Shown here: positions 24,165 to 31,026 of the stretch, one piece after another
Numbering within the stretch: the first letter of the stretch is position 1
How the letters are laid out: the number at the start of each line of letters is the position of its first letter
Virus record (IMG/VR): IMGVR_UViG_3300046001_006545
Span: 1 to 38,363 of that record
Strand: one strand, 5' to 3'
From: a virus
DNA: 38,363 nucleotides
Notes under the pieces: generated by a model
The model's database searches: none
What the model was told of the DNA's origin: nothing
Seen by the model: only the letters and a program-made list of their open reading frames with translations
Translations under genes and position numbers: made by a program

Positions 24165-24697
24165 TTGATCCTCAGATGAGTGCCACGGGGGGCGAGACGC
24201 ACACCGGGAAAAGGATCGACGGCGTCGGGCAACTTGGCCAGGATCGCATCACGCACCAGCACTGCCTCCCGCAAGCGGTCAGAATCGACCACAAGCGACG
24301 CGGGGACGATCCGCATGTACTCGGACGGCACAGCCTCGGGCTCGTACACGAGGGACTGCTTGCCGCCGTTGGCCTGCACTGCCACGACGCCGATGGGTGT
24401 GGTCACCTTGTCGAGACTTGCGGAGCGCATCACGCGGTGGACGATCTCACGGAGGGCCGACGCCTTGCGGGCACGGGCTGACGCCAGCGTCGCCAACCGG
24501 TCCGCCTCTGCCTTGGTCGCGGCGGCTTCGGCGTCGAGGGTCACGATCAGGGGCAGCGTGCGGGCCACCTTGTCGGCAAGGGTGCCGTCAAGGCCACCGA
24601 ACCGCGCTTCAATGGCGGCGAAGTCTTCGGGTGTCTCGGCATCCTCGAGGGCTTGGCCAAGGGCGAGGTATTCAGACTGGATTTCGTGGAACTTCAT
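24161..24697 (-). CDS. Gp157-like recombination-associated protein
   Basis: A 178-residue protein from ATG 24697 (ATGA overlap; an in-frame GTG lies at 24703). The N-terminal part is a long helix with periodic Ala, Lys and Glu. The C-terminal part has TTPIGVVAVQANGG and VPSEYMRIVP followed by a valine-rich strand. This layout matches siphovirus Gp157-family proteins, which are encoded next to phage recombination genes, as here with ERF and RusA. The molecular role of the family is poorly known. Confidence 0.7.
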   Translation of the reverse strand: MKFHEIQSEYLALGQALEDAETPEDFAAIEARFGGLDGTLADKVARTLPLIVTLDAEAAATKAEADRLATLASARARKASALREIVHRVMRSASLDKVTTPIGVVAVQANGGKQSLVYEPEAVPSEYMRIVPASLVVDSDRLREAVLVRDAILAKLPDAVDPFPGVRLAPRGTHLRIK

Positions 24698-24894
24698 GGG
24701 CACCCCTTGCCGATGGCATTTCGGGCAATGCGGACCATCGCCTGCGTCGTCGTGTTGGGCGATTGTGTCGATCCTGCAGTGAGGATCGCAGACCCGAAGG
24801 CGACATGCGCCAGAAGGTCAGCGATGCGCTCCAGCGCCTCGACTTGGCGGCGGGCGATGATCTCGGCTTCGGTCTCTTTGCTCGGTTCGGTCAT
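24694..24894 (-). CDS. Small helical protein
   Basis: A 66-residue protein from ATG 24894, with ribosome site AGGGAGACA just upstream. The first half is a charged helix (ETEAEIIARRQVEALERIAD); the second half is Thr/Ala-rich. Coupled to both neighbours by ATGA. Function unknown. Confidence 0.6.
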   Translation of the reverse strand: MTEPSKETEAEIIARRQVEALERIADLLAHVAFGSAILTAGSTQSPNTTTQAMVRIARNAIGKGCP

Positions 24895-25070
24895 TTCTTT
24901 GTCTCCCTGAGTTTCTTGAGGTCGATCGCGTCGTCGACCATGTCGTCTGACGTGTGGACGGTGTCTCTTTCGGCGCAGCGGGCGCACACCGGCGCCCATG
25001 TCGGGTAGTGGTCACAGATCATGCATGACGTCGATGGTGGCTCGTCACGGTTGATTGCCTTGATGGTCAT
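24891..25070 (-). CDS. Small zinc-ribbon protein (59 residues)
   Basis: From ATG 25070 (ATGA overlap with the RusA-like gene). Contains CMICDHYPTWAPVCARC, two CxxC pairs 9 residues apart, a compact zinc-ribbon, followed by an acidic helix. The stop overlaps the next ATG. The coupling at both ends and the Cys pattern support a real gene. It may bind nucleic acid with the recombination proteins. Confidence 0.75.
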   Translation of the reverse strand: MTIKAINRDEPPSTSCMICDHYPTWAPVCARCAERDTVHTSDDMVDDAIDLKKLRETKK

Positions 25071-25465
25071 GGGCGGGTGACGACAAGGCGGGTCGACGGC
25101 GCATCCCCGTAGACCTTGCTGCAGATGATGGTGATTATCTGGCTGTCGTCGACCCAGACGATCCCATTCAAGGCGTCGGTAGCCAACTTGAGCAGGTTGT
25201 CGACATCGGGCTTTGACGTTGGCGCCGTGTTGGCCTCACGCTTGGCGCGGCTCCAGCTTTTCGGCTGAACGCTGGTGAACGTGGCGACCAGACACAGCGG
25301 GCCAGACAGGGGCAGGCCCTCGACCCCTGCCAGGAGAGCCATGGCGCGCCCTGACAGCGTGTCTTCGGCTTTGCGGGTGGCTGCAGGGGTATAGACCCGG
25401 CCCTTCGTGGTGGCCCGTCCACGGCCCTTGGCGATGGGAGCACCGGGGATGGTGATGTCAATCAC
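25067..25465 (-). CDS. rusA: RusA-type Holliday junction resolvase
   Basis: A 132-residue endonuclease expected to cut four-way DNA junctions formed in recombination and replication. The family motif SKPDVDNLLKLATDALNG is at residues 83-100, followed by VWVDDSQI, which carries further catalytic acidic residues. The N-terminal GRGRATTKGRVYTP stretch also fits RusA. Length is typical (about 120-140). The start is GTG 25465, overlapping the ERF gene end. It sits with ERF and Gp157-like genes in a recombination operon. Confidence 0.88.
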   Translation of the reverse strand: MIDITIPGAPIAKGRGRATTKGRVYTPAATRKAEDTLSGRAMALLAGVEGLPLSGPLCLVATFTSVQPKSWSRAKREANTAPTSKPDVDNLLKLATDALNGIVWVDDSQIITIICSKVYGDAPSTRLVVTRP

Positions 25466-26210
25466 GCTTCACCTCGAGGATCAGGGCGTCCATGCGCTGC
25501 AGCATCTTGGCGGCCATCTCGGAAGGCGCCACATCAGGTGACACCTTGCGGGCGATCAGGGCGTCTAGACCAGCCCGCAGGCCCTTGCCCTCTGGGCTGT
25601 CGTCGCAGATGTTGGTGGCCTCGCTCGTGGCGTAGGCAACATCCGCCGCGCTGGCGGACAGGTCGTTGACGATCGACGACGCCAAAAGCAACGCGCGGCG
25701 CTTCATCTCCGACATGGCGGGCGGCAACTGGCGGGCGGGTTGCTGGCGCTGGACCTGCCGTTGGTTGTCGCGGCTGTCGTGGTCAAGGTCTGTCCCTTCC
25801 TCGACACGGGGCAACTGCAGGAGGTCGCGGAGCAGGTAGCCTAGCGACGCCGTGCGGGCAGCGGCCAGCGCCTTATCCAGCGGGCGACCTTTCTCGGGGA
25901 TCACGGGCCATTCGCAGGCAATGGGCAGGGAGCCCCCATCAGCGTGGACCACCACCCACTCCGCGAGAAGGACGGCAAAGGCGCCTTGCTCACGCTCGAA
26001 GACCTTAGGCTCGCGGAGCATCGACGACGACGGCACCACAGCCAATCCCGCTGATGCCAGGGCTGCCTTGGCTTCGGCGATCATGGCTTCGGCGCTGGCG
26101 TAGTTGTACTTGTGGAACTTGTTGGTCGCGTCCTTCTCGACGCTGACGGCGACGGCTTGGGCACGGGAAAGAGCAGCAAAAAGCTCGGCCTGTGGGTTTG
26201 TCTCGGTCAT
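25458..26210 (-). CDS. erf: ERF-family single-strand annealing protein
   Basis: A 250-residue protein from ATG 26210, with SD GGAGG about 7 bases upstream. The N-terminal domain has features of ERF recombinases: NKFHKYNYASAEAMIAEAK, then GLAVVPSS, and later DKALAAARTASLGYLLRDLL at about residues 115-134. ERF proteins anneal single strands and help circularise or recombine phage genomes. The C-terminal region (about 150-250) is variable and helical. First gene of the first - strand unit, divergent from the replication operon. Confidence 0.85.
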   Translation of the reverse strand: MTETNPQAELFAALSRAQAVAVSVEKDATNKFHKYNYASAEAMIAEAKAALASAGLAVVPSSSMLREPKVFEREQGAFAVLLAEWVVVHADGGSLPIACEWPVIPEKGRPLDKALAAARTASLGYLLRDLLQLPRVEEGTDLDHDSRDNQRQVQRQQPARQLPPAMSEMKRRALLLASSIVNDLSASAADVAYATSEATNICDDSPEGKGLRAGLDALIARKVSPDVAPSEMAAKMLQRMDALILEVKRD

Positions 26211-26229
26211 GTGTGGGCCTCCTGACGCA

Positions 26230-26259
26230 TTCGTAGCACTGGACATGACTCCACTGCAA
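26230..26259 (-). promoter_or_regulatory. Promoter for the recombination operon
   Basis: On the - strand: TTGCAG (26259-26254), 18-base spacer, TACGAA (26235-26230). The ERF start at 26210 has SD GGAGG. A TGGA...TCCA inverted repeat (26239-26252) lies in the spacer and could be an operator for the adjacent ribbon-helix-helix protein. Confidence 0.65.
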
Positions 26260-26283
26260 GCGGAATCCTCCCGAAGTCCTTTG

Positions 26284-26313
26284 TTGACGGATGCCGAAGC
26301 GCCGCGCTACAAG
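26284..26313 (+). promoter_or_regulatory. Promoter for the replication operon
   Basis: TTGACG (26284-26289), 18-base spacer, TACAAG (26308-26313), followed by SD GGAGG (26321-26325) and ATG 26331. It is divergent from the recombination promoter, with their -35 boxes about 25 bases apart, so one regulator could control both. Confidence 0.7.
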
Positions 26314-26330
26314 CATGGACGGAGGCCAGC

Positions 26331-26483
26331 ATGGCGAAGATGAAAGAGATCCGATTTGACCTTGTGCCCGAGAAGCACAAGAGCTTGGCGAAGATGGCCA
26401 AGGCTGAAGGCAGTTCCATCGCCGTGCTGGTGCGGCGTGCGATCAACATGATGCTCGAGAAGAGCGAGAAGGACGGTGTCTGA
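26331..26483 (+). CDS. Ribbon-helix-helix transcription regulator
   Basis: A 50-residue protein (starts MAKMKEIRFDLVPEKH). Residues 5-10 form a strand, 13-25 a helix, EGSS a turn, and 28-44 a second helix containing IAVLVRRAINMML. This is the Arc/CopG-like ribbon-helix-helix fold, and its length fits a minimal member. Placed as the first gene between divergent promoters, it probably binds there and represses itself and the ERF operon. The stop overlaps the SSB start (TGATG). Confidence 0.8.
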   Translation: MAKMKEIRFDLVPEKHKSLAKMAKAEGSSIAVLVRRAINMMLEKSEKDGV

Positions 26484-26911
26484 TGGCTGGTGTGAACAAG
26501 GTGATCCTCGTCGGCAACCTGGGGCGTGATCCTGAGGTCAAGTACGCGCAGAGCGGCATGGCCATCTGCAAGATCAGCGTTGCCGTGGGCGAGCGCGTCA
26601 AGGACGGCGACGAATGGAAGGAGCACACGGAGTGGTTCCGGGTGACGCTGTTTGGCAAGACCGCCGAGAACGCGGGCCAGTACCTGCAGAAGGGCCGTTC
26701 GGTCTACGTCGAGGGCCGTCTCAAGACCGAGAAGTACAAGGACAAGGAAGGCGTCGAGAAGACCTCGACTGAGGTCATCGCCAGCGTGGTGCAGTTCCTC
26801 GGCGGCGGCGACGGCCAGCGCACGGTGCCCGATGCGGGCGAGCGCAAGAAGGCCGACGGCAAGGCTCCCCCGGCGTCCGACGGCTTTGACGAGAGCGACC
26901 TTCCTTTCTGA
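26483..26911 (+). CDS. ssb: Single-stranded DNA-binding protein
   Basis: A 142-residue SSB. The OB fold covers residues 1-108 and shows family hallmarks: NKVILVGNLGRDPEVKY at the start, TEWFRVTLFGKTAENAGQYLQKG in the middle (residues 49 onward) and VYVEGRLKTEKY. After a Gly/Lys-rich linker the chain ends in DESDLPF, the acidic tip that recruits replication partners. It coats single strands in replication and recombination. It is coupled to the upstream regulator. Confidence 0.95.
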   Translation: MAGVNKVILVGNLGRDPEVKYAQSGMAICKISVAVGERVKDGDEWKEHTEWFRVTLFGKTAENAGQYLQKGRSVYVEGRLKTEKYKDKEGVEKTSTEVIASVVQFLGGGDGQRTVPDAGERKKADGKAPPASDGFDESDLPF

Positions 26912-26919
26912 GGTGACCA

Positions 26920-27555
26920 ATGTTCACGATCGGCGCCCATGAGTTCCCGAGTAAGGCCGCAGCACATCGCCACCTTTCGGCGATGCTTGAGACGTGGTGG
27001 AAGAAGTCGGAGATCACAGGCACCGATCGTGACTTGCTCGAGGTGCTGATTGACCAGCACCCCGAGGCGGCAACCAAGAAGGGGTCAGGCGTGCGGGATT
27101 TCTTTGTCTCGCACGCAGAGCCCAAGGGTCGGTGCTTTTGGGTGTGGCGCACCGACGGCTCTAGCGAGCACTTTTCATTTCTGCAGTGCCTGAACGGGCG
27201 CACACCGGACCGGACCAAGTTGCGGACGGCGTGCCGTGAGGCTGCTCACTCGTCGGTCCATGCGTTCAAGGTCGCTGCCTTTGCCGAAGGTATGGCGACG
27301 TGCGCAGAGACGGGCGCGCTACTGGCCTGGGGCGGCGCTCACGTCGACCACATCGACCCGTTCCACGTCATCGCTGATGCGTGGATCGACGGTAGCGGCG
27401 TCACCGTGGCCGACCTCGCCGCCGACACACCCACCACCTACGCCGACACGTTCGCAGACCCGAAGGTGGCAGAATCGTTCCGAGCACACCACGATCGCGT
27501 TGCACGTCTCAGGGTCGTGAGTGCATTCGTCAACCTGTCAAAGGGTGCCCGTTGA
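26920..27555 (+). CDS. DCL/DUF3223-like protein with HNH-like segment
   Basis: A 211-residue protein. Residues 60-100 include DFFVSHAEPKGRCFWVWRTD followed by HFSFLQCL, resembling the DCL/DUF3223 family found in phages, bacteria and plant plastids. Further on, GAHVDHIDP followed by FHVI resembles part of an HNH nuclease site. In plants DCL has been linked to rRNA maturation, but the phage role is unknown. The SSB and primase genes around it suggest nucleic acid metabolism. Confidence 0.65.
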   Translation: MFTIGAHEFPSKAAAHRHLSAMLETWWKKSEITGTDRDLLEVLIDQHPEAATKKGSGVRDFFVSHAEPKGRCFWVWRTDGSSEHFSFLQCLNGRTPDRTKLRTACREAAHSSVHAFKVAAFAEGMATCAETGALLAWGGAHVDHIDPFHVIADAWIDGSGVTVADLAADTPTTYADTFADPKVAESFRAHHDRVARLRVVSAFVNLSKGAR

Positions 27556-27583
27556 CCATTCGATGGTGACGACGTAAAAAACC

Positions 27584-27620
27584 GAAGCGCCGTCGACCTT
27601 GGCAGGAGAGACGGCGCTTC
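27584..27620 (-). terminator. Strong inverted repeat, terminator-like on the - strand
   Basis: GAAGCGCCGTC (27584-27594) and GACGGCGCTTC (27610-27620) pair perfectly over 11 bp around a 15-base loop. On the - strand the stem is followed by GGTTTTTT, a typical intrinsic terminator. On the + strand only ATTCGTTC follows, so it would end + transcription weakly. Confidence 0.7.
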
Positions 27621-27631
27621 ATTCGTTCAAG

Positions 27632-27653
27632 GCCCGGCAACCATAAGCCGGGC
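27632..27653 (+). repeat. Second hairpin in the gap before the Cys-rich gene
   Basis: GCCCGGC (27632-27638) and GCCGGGC (27647-27653) can pair around an 8-base loop. It is followed by CAACAAAGG rather than a T tract. With the 27584-27620 hairpin it fills the 114-base gap 27556-27669. It may regulate readthrough into the primase gene or protect the message. Confidence 0.55.
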
Positions 27654-27669
27654 GCAACAAAGGCGCAAC

Positions 27670-27894
27670 ATGGAAAGCACAACAGGCAGTATGCATTCAC
27701 GCCAGACCCACACCCGGTGGTGTCCGGTCTGTCGGACACACCAGCACACACCGATCGGTGAAACGCCGGGACCATGTCGGGCAGAGATCACGGTTGTTGG
27801 CCTCGAGGTCCATCAGGGCTCCGAAGTGCTCGCCATCTGTGACACGGTGCAGACCCGCGATGCCGTCGCGGCCTTCCTCCGGGAGCGTGTGTGA
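27670..27894 (+). CDS. Small Cys-rich protein
   Basis: A 74-residue protein from ATG 27670 with weak ribosome site AAAGG. The N-terminal part has WCPVCRTHQHT and a further Cys, a possible zinc knuckle; the rest is a small alpha/beta segment. Its stop shares bases with the primase start. Function unknown. Confidence 0.6.
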   Translation: MESTTGSMHSRQTHTRWCPVCRTHQHTPIGETPGPCRAEITVVGLEVHQGSEVLAICDTVQTRDAVAAFLRERV

Positions 27895-30263
27895 TGGGCT
27901 GGACCAAGCAATCAATCGAAGACGTCAAACGCGCCGCCAACATCGACGAGGTGGTGGGGGACGATGCCAAACTGACGCGAGAGGGCGACGACATGGTGGG
28001 GTGCTGCACCCTGCCAGGGCACAAGGATGACACCCCGTCGCTTCGGGTGAGCCCGATCAAGGGCCTTTGGCGATGCCACGGCTGCAACTCTGGCGGGTCC
28101 GCTGTCGACTGGCTGATGATGCGGCACAGCATGAAGTTCCCCGACGCCATGCGGGCGCTGTCAGGCAGGACTGGCATCCCCCTCGTCGAGGAAACCAAGG
28201 CCGGGAAGTCCTCGAGGCGCCTCGTTGCCTCCTACCAGTACCAGACGGCTGCAGGTGAAACCCTGTACGTCATCGAGAGGTGGGAGCCAGGGAAGCAGGG
28301 CCGCAGCAAGGACATTCTGCAGCGTGGCGCTGACGGGTCCTATGGCAAGCACCCACAGCAGGTGCTCTACCGCCTGCCCGAGGTGCTGACGGCGGTCGCG
28401 ACACAGCTGCCCGTCTACATCTGCGAGGGGGAGAAGGCCACGGAAGCCCTCGTGAAGTTGGGGGTTTGTGCCACGACTCACGCGGGCGGGGCGAGCGCCG
28501 TCAAGACGTGGCTCGTTGGTGGCTTTGTGGAGCCGTTGCGCGGGGCCGACGTGGTCCTTGTGCCAGACCACGACGACCCAGGCAGGAAGTTGATGGCCCG
28601 CGTTTCCGCCATCGTCAGCACGGTGGCGCGGTCGGTGACGACGGTTCACCTTCCCGTGACCGGCGACGGTGACGACGCGGTGGAGTGGATCGCAGCGGGG
28701 GGTACCAAGCGGGACCTCGAGGGCATGGCCGAAGATTCGGCGGGCTTGGCGCAAGCGGAGAACGCGTCATGGAAGTCGATGCTTCGGCATGGGCGGGACA
28801 GCCTGCGGGGCTCACCCGGGAATCTCGAGCTTGTGCTTGAGAATGACCCGATGGTCCGGGGCTTGTTTGCCTATGACGAGTTCGCTTCTCGCGTCGTCAT
28901 CACGAGACAGCCGCCGTGGTCAGAGCGCAACGCCACCTATCCACGCGCCCTCGTCGATGCCGACATCGTCCGGCTGGCCGTCTACATGGAGAAGGCCGTG
29001 GACGCCGACTTCGCGACCACCACGATCGGTGCCGTCGTCTCGTCAGTCGCCGACCGTGCCGCGTTCAACCCCCTGACGGACTGGCTCGGGCGCCTGTCGT
29101 GGGACGGGACGCCGCGCCTGTCCAAGTGGCTGGCCACCTACGCCGGGGCCGACGACAATGCCTACACGCACGCTGTGGCGCGGGCTTGGGCCATCTCCAC
29201 GGTGGCTCGAGCACTCCGGCCAGGGTGCCAAGTCGACACCACCCTTGTGCTCGAGGGTACCCAAGGTAAGGGAAAGTCCAGCCTGTTGCGCGCCCTCGTC
29301 GGCTCGGAATGGTTCATGGACCACCTGCCCGACTTCTCCAGCAAGGACGCCGCGATCCTTGTCGCCAAGGCTTGGGTCCATGAGCTCTCGGAGTTGGCCA
29401 CTCTCTCGAGGTCCGAGGTCGAGAAGATCAAGCAGTTCCTTTCGCAGCGCCATGACGTCTACCGGGCGCCCTATGCCGCCAACACGATCGACGTGCCCCG
29501 CAAGTGTGTGTTTGCTGCCACGACAAACCGGAGCGACTACCTGCGGGACACCACGGGCAACCGGCGATTCTGGCCCGTGAAGACCACGGCGATCGATGTT
29601 GCTGCCATCGCCCGAGACCGTGACCAGATCTGGGCAGAGGCTGTTGTGGCCTTCAGGGCAGGTGAGGGCTGGCACATCAGCGATCCCGAAGTGCTGGCGC
29701 TGGCGCAGGAAGAGCAGAGCAACCGGGTGGAGGTCGACCCCTGGCTTGACGCGGTCGCCCGTTTCGTGGAAGCTGTGGACCAGACCACCACAGCGGACTG
29801 CCTCAAGCAGATCGGCGTGGAAGTGTCCAAGCGCACACCGCGTGATGGTGAACGGGTGTGCGGGATTCTTCGCTGCCTCGGATGGACCGAGGAACGCCAG
29901 CGCACCACGACAGGCCGAGTACGGGTCTGGAAACCAAAACCAAGTGGACCAGAGGGTGGACCAGAGCTGGACCAAAGGCCTTTGGTCCACACTTTGCCGC
30001 ATTCCAACGCCGTTTCAGAGGCTGGACCAAAGGGACCAGAGAAAAACCTCAAAACACCTGTGGAAGTGGTTGGGGCTCTGCACACCACCACGGTGGGACC
30101 ACACGTTACCACTCCTGTAGATCTTTCATTTTCCTTTGGTCCCTTTGGTCCATTGGTCCCAGGGCGTCCTGATGCGGCGAAAAGTGGACCAGAGGTGGAC
30201 CAAAGGGCTCCGGTCCTTTGGTCCACTGCGGACGATGGTCCAGACCCATGGAGTGGGGAATGA
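27894..30263 (+). CDS. Bifunctional primase-helicase (CHC2 zinc finger, TOPRIM, VirE-like ATPase)
   Basis: A 789-residue replication protein; ATG 27894 is preferred, with GTG 27891 in frame. The zinc-binding primase domain has CTLPGHKDD near residues 37-47 and CHGCNSGG near 61-68. The TOPRIM-like part has ICEGEKATEAL (about 176) and VPDHDDPGR (about 222). The C-terminal ATPase has Walker A EGTQGKGKSS (about 453-462), then KAWVHELSEL and AATTNRSDYLRD, typical of the VirE/virulence-associated E family. The last 110 residues are low-complexity, Pro/Gly-rich and probably disordered; their DNA contains the iteron cluster. It probably primes and unwinds at the phage origin. Confidence 0.9.
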   Translation: MGWTKQSIEDVKRAANIDEVVGDDAKLTREGDDMVGCCTLPGHKDDTPSLRVSPIKGLWRCHGCNSGGSAVDWLMMRHSMKFPDAMRALSGRTGIPLVEETKAGKSSRRLVASYQYQTAAGETLYVIERWEPGKQGRSKDILQRGADGSYGKHPQQVLYRLPEVLTAVATQLPVYICEGEKATEALVKLGVCATTHAGGASAVKTWLVGGFVEPLRGADVVLVPDHDDPGRKLMARVSAIVSTVARSVTTVHLPVTGDGDDAVEWIAAGGTKRDLEGMAEDSAGLAQAENASWKSMLRHGRDSLRGSPGNLELVLENDPMVRGLFAYDEFASRVVITRQPPWSERNATYPRALVDADIVRLAVYMEKAVDADFATTTIGAVVSSVADRAAFNPLTDWLGRLSWDGTPRLSKWLATYAGADDNAYTHAVARAWAISTVARALRPGCQVDTTLVLEGTQGKGKSSLLRALVGSEWFMDHLPDFSSKDAAILVAKAWVHELSELATLSRSEVEKIKQFLSQRHDVYRAPYAANTIDVPRKCVFAATTNRSDYLRDTTGNRRFWPVKTTAIDVAAIARDRDQIWAEAVVAFRAGEGWHISDPEVLALAQEEQSNRVEVDPWLDAVARFVEAVDQTTTADCLKQIGVEVSKRTPRDGERVCGILRCLGWTEERQRTTTGRVRVWKPKPSGPEGGPELDQRPLVHTLPHSNAVSEAGPKGPEKNLKTPVEVVGALHTTTVGPHVTTPVDLSFSFGPFGPLVPGRPDAAKSGPEVDQRAPVLWSTADDGPDPWSGE
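29945..30242. repeat. Iteron cluster, putative replication origin
   Basis: At least 14 copies of GGACCA or its complement TGGTCC occur in about 300 bp, in both orientations: starting near 29945, 29957, 29968, 29983, 30023, 30033, 30096, 30137, 30146, 30154, 30185, 30196, 30219 and 30236. Many extend to (G/A)TGGACCA(A/G)AGG. Positions 29968-29989 form a perfect 22-bp palindrome with half TGGACCAAAGG. The stretches between (for example 30040-30056 and 30121-30136) are A/T-rich compared with the genome. Repeats plus A/T-rich DNA inside a replication gene resemble the lambda ori within O. Confidence 0.75.
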
Positions 30264-30790
30264 GCGCACCTGAACAGAAGGCGCTGGACTGGCTGGCTGC
30301 CAATGTCCGCAGGCCAGCGGGTCCGCTCAAGGTGATCGCCTGTGGTGGGCGGGACTACGCCGATGGGGCCAGGGTCGACCGCATTCTGTCCACCATCCAC
30401 GCGGCGCTGCAGGTGGATGACCTGATCCACGGTGGCGCCAATGGTGCTGACGCCCTCGCCGCCTCTTGGGCTGTCCGGGCTGGTGTCCGGGTTCGGGAGT
30501 ATCAGGCGGATTGGCAAGCTCTCGGGAGGGCTGCAGGCCCCTCGAGGAACGCGGCCATGTTGATGGCTTGCCCTGCCCTCGTTGTTGCGTTCCCAGGTGG
30601 GCGAGGGACAGCCGACATGGTGGCGCAAGCCGGGAAAGCGGGTGTGCCCGTGTGGACGGTCAAGGCCCGGCTCGAGGTGTGGACGCCAAAGGATGCCGCA
30701 CCGGAAGAAGAAGAGCGACGCCAACGACTGGCCAGGGCGATGGTGGCTGGCACTGCGGCGGCTGCAAAGCCTAAGCGGTGGTCACGGTAG
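30260..30790 (+). CDS. SLOG-family (DUF2493-like) protein
   Basis: A 176-residue protein from ATG 30260 (ATGA overlap with the primase stop). It has VIACGGRDYADGARVDRIL at residues 25-43, LIHGGANGADALAASWA at about 55-71, PSRNAAMLMACP and VVAFPGGRGTADMVAQA, the Rossmann-like nucleotide-binding signature of the SLOG/DUF2493 (YspA) family. These proteins are thought to bind nucleotides or nucleotide-derived signals. In phages they commonly sit near replication genes, but the role is unproven. The last 30 residues are basic and disordered. Confidence 0.82.
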   Translation: MSAPEQKALDWLAANVRRPAGPLKVIACGGRDYADGARVDRILSTIHAALQVDDLIHGGANGADALAASWAVRAGVRVREYQADWQALGRAAGPSRNAAMLMACPALVVAFPGGRGTADMVAQAGKAGVPVWTVKARLEVWTPKDAAPEEEERRQRLARAMVAGTAAAAKPKRWSR

Positions 30791-30792
30791 GC

Positions 30793-30820
30793 TTGACCTC
30801 CCGCACCCACCCTGTACCCT
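30793..30820 (+). promoter_or_regulatory. Putative promoter of a small RNA
   Basis: TTGACC (30793-30798), 16-base spacer, TACCCT (30815-30820) just after the SLOG gene stop. No gene follows for 270 bases, and a strong terminator lies about 100 bases downstream, so the likely product is a short untranslated RNA. Confidence 0.5.
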
Positions 30821-30826
30821 AGCCCT

Positions 30827-30935
30827 GCGGCTGGCTATCCAGGGGCAACTCTGGAGATTGACACCGCACCCGCTCCTGACGTCTCCCCACTGCAGGAACG
30901 GTAACGGCACCATTTGCGTTGGTGCCGTTTCTTTT
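30827..30935 (+). ncRNA. Putative phage small RNA
   Basis: The segment runs from the promoter at 30793-30820 to the intrinsic terminator ending at 30935, giving about 109 nt. It can form TCCAG (30838-30842)/CTGGA (30851-30855) and TCCTG (30874-30878)/CAGGA (30893-30897) stems before the terminator hairpin. No open frame with a usable ribosome site lies inside it. The transcription start and function are inferred; it could also be a leader left over from attenuated readthrough. Confidence 0.45.
30903..30935 (+). terminator. Intrinsic terminator of the replication operon / small RNA
   Basis: AACGGCACC (30903-30911) pairs perfectly with GGTGCCGTT (30921-30929) around a 9-base loop, followed by TCTTTT. 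It is one of the two strongest terminators in the window. Confidence 0.9.
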
Positions 30936-30938
30936 GGT

Positions 30939-30971
30939 GGTGATCGCTCCCTTCGCTCAGGACAGATCACC
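30939..30971. repeat. Inverted repeat in the gap before the third early operon
   Basis: GGTGATC (30939-30945) and GATCACC (30965-30971) form an inverted repeat, with further partial pairing outside (GGTG against CACC). It lies between the small RNA terminator and the promoter at 31027. It may be an operator or part of an RNA structure. Apart from this the stretch 30936-31026 shows only an A/T-richer part near 31005-31020. Confidence 0.5.
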
Positions 30972-31026
30972 CACCGCGCCTGATCTGGCTTCCTACAGCC
31001 CTAGGATATTTCTAGCAGCACAGTGC

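Noticed and set aside
29537-30724. Long - strand open frame opposite the primase and SLOG genes
   Set aside because: Crosses two coupled + strand genes with clear domains, and contains the iteron DNA. No start signal.
30858-30983. Short peptide frame starting at TTG inside the putative small RNA
   Set aside because: GGAG is only one base before the TTG, and the frame runs through the strong terminator hairpin.
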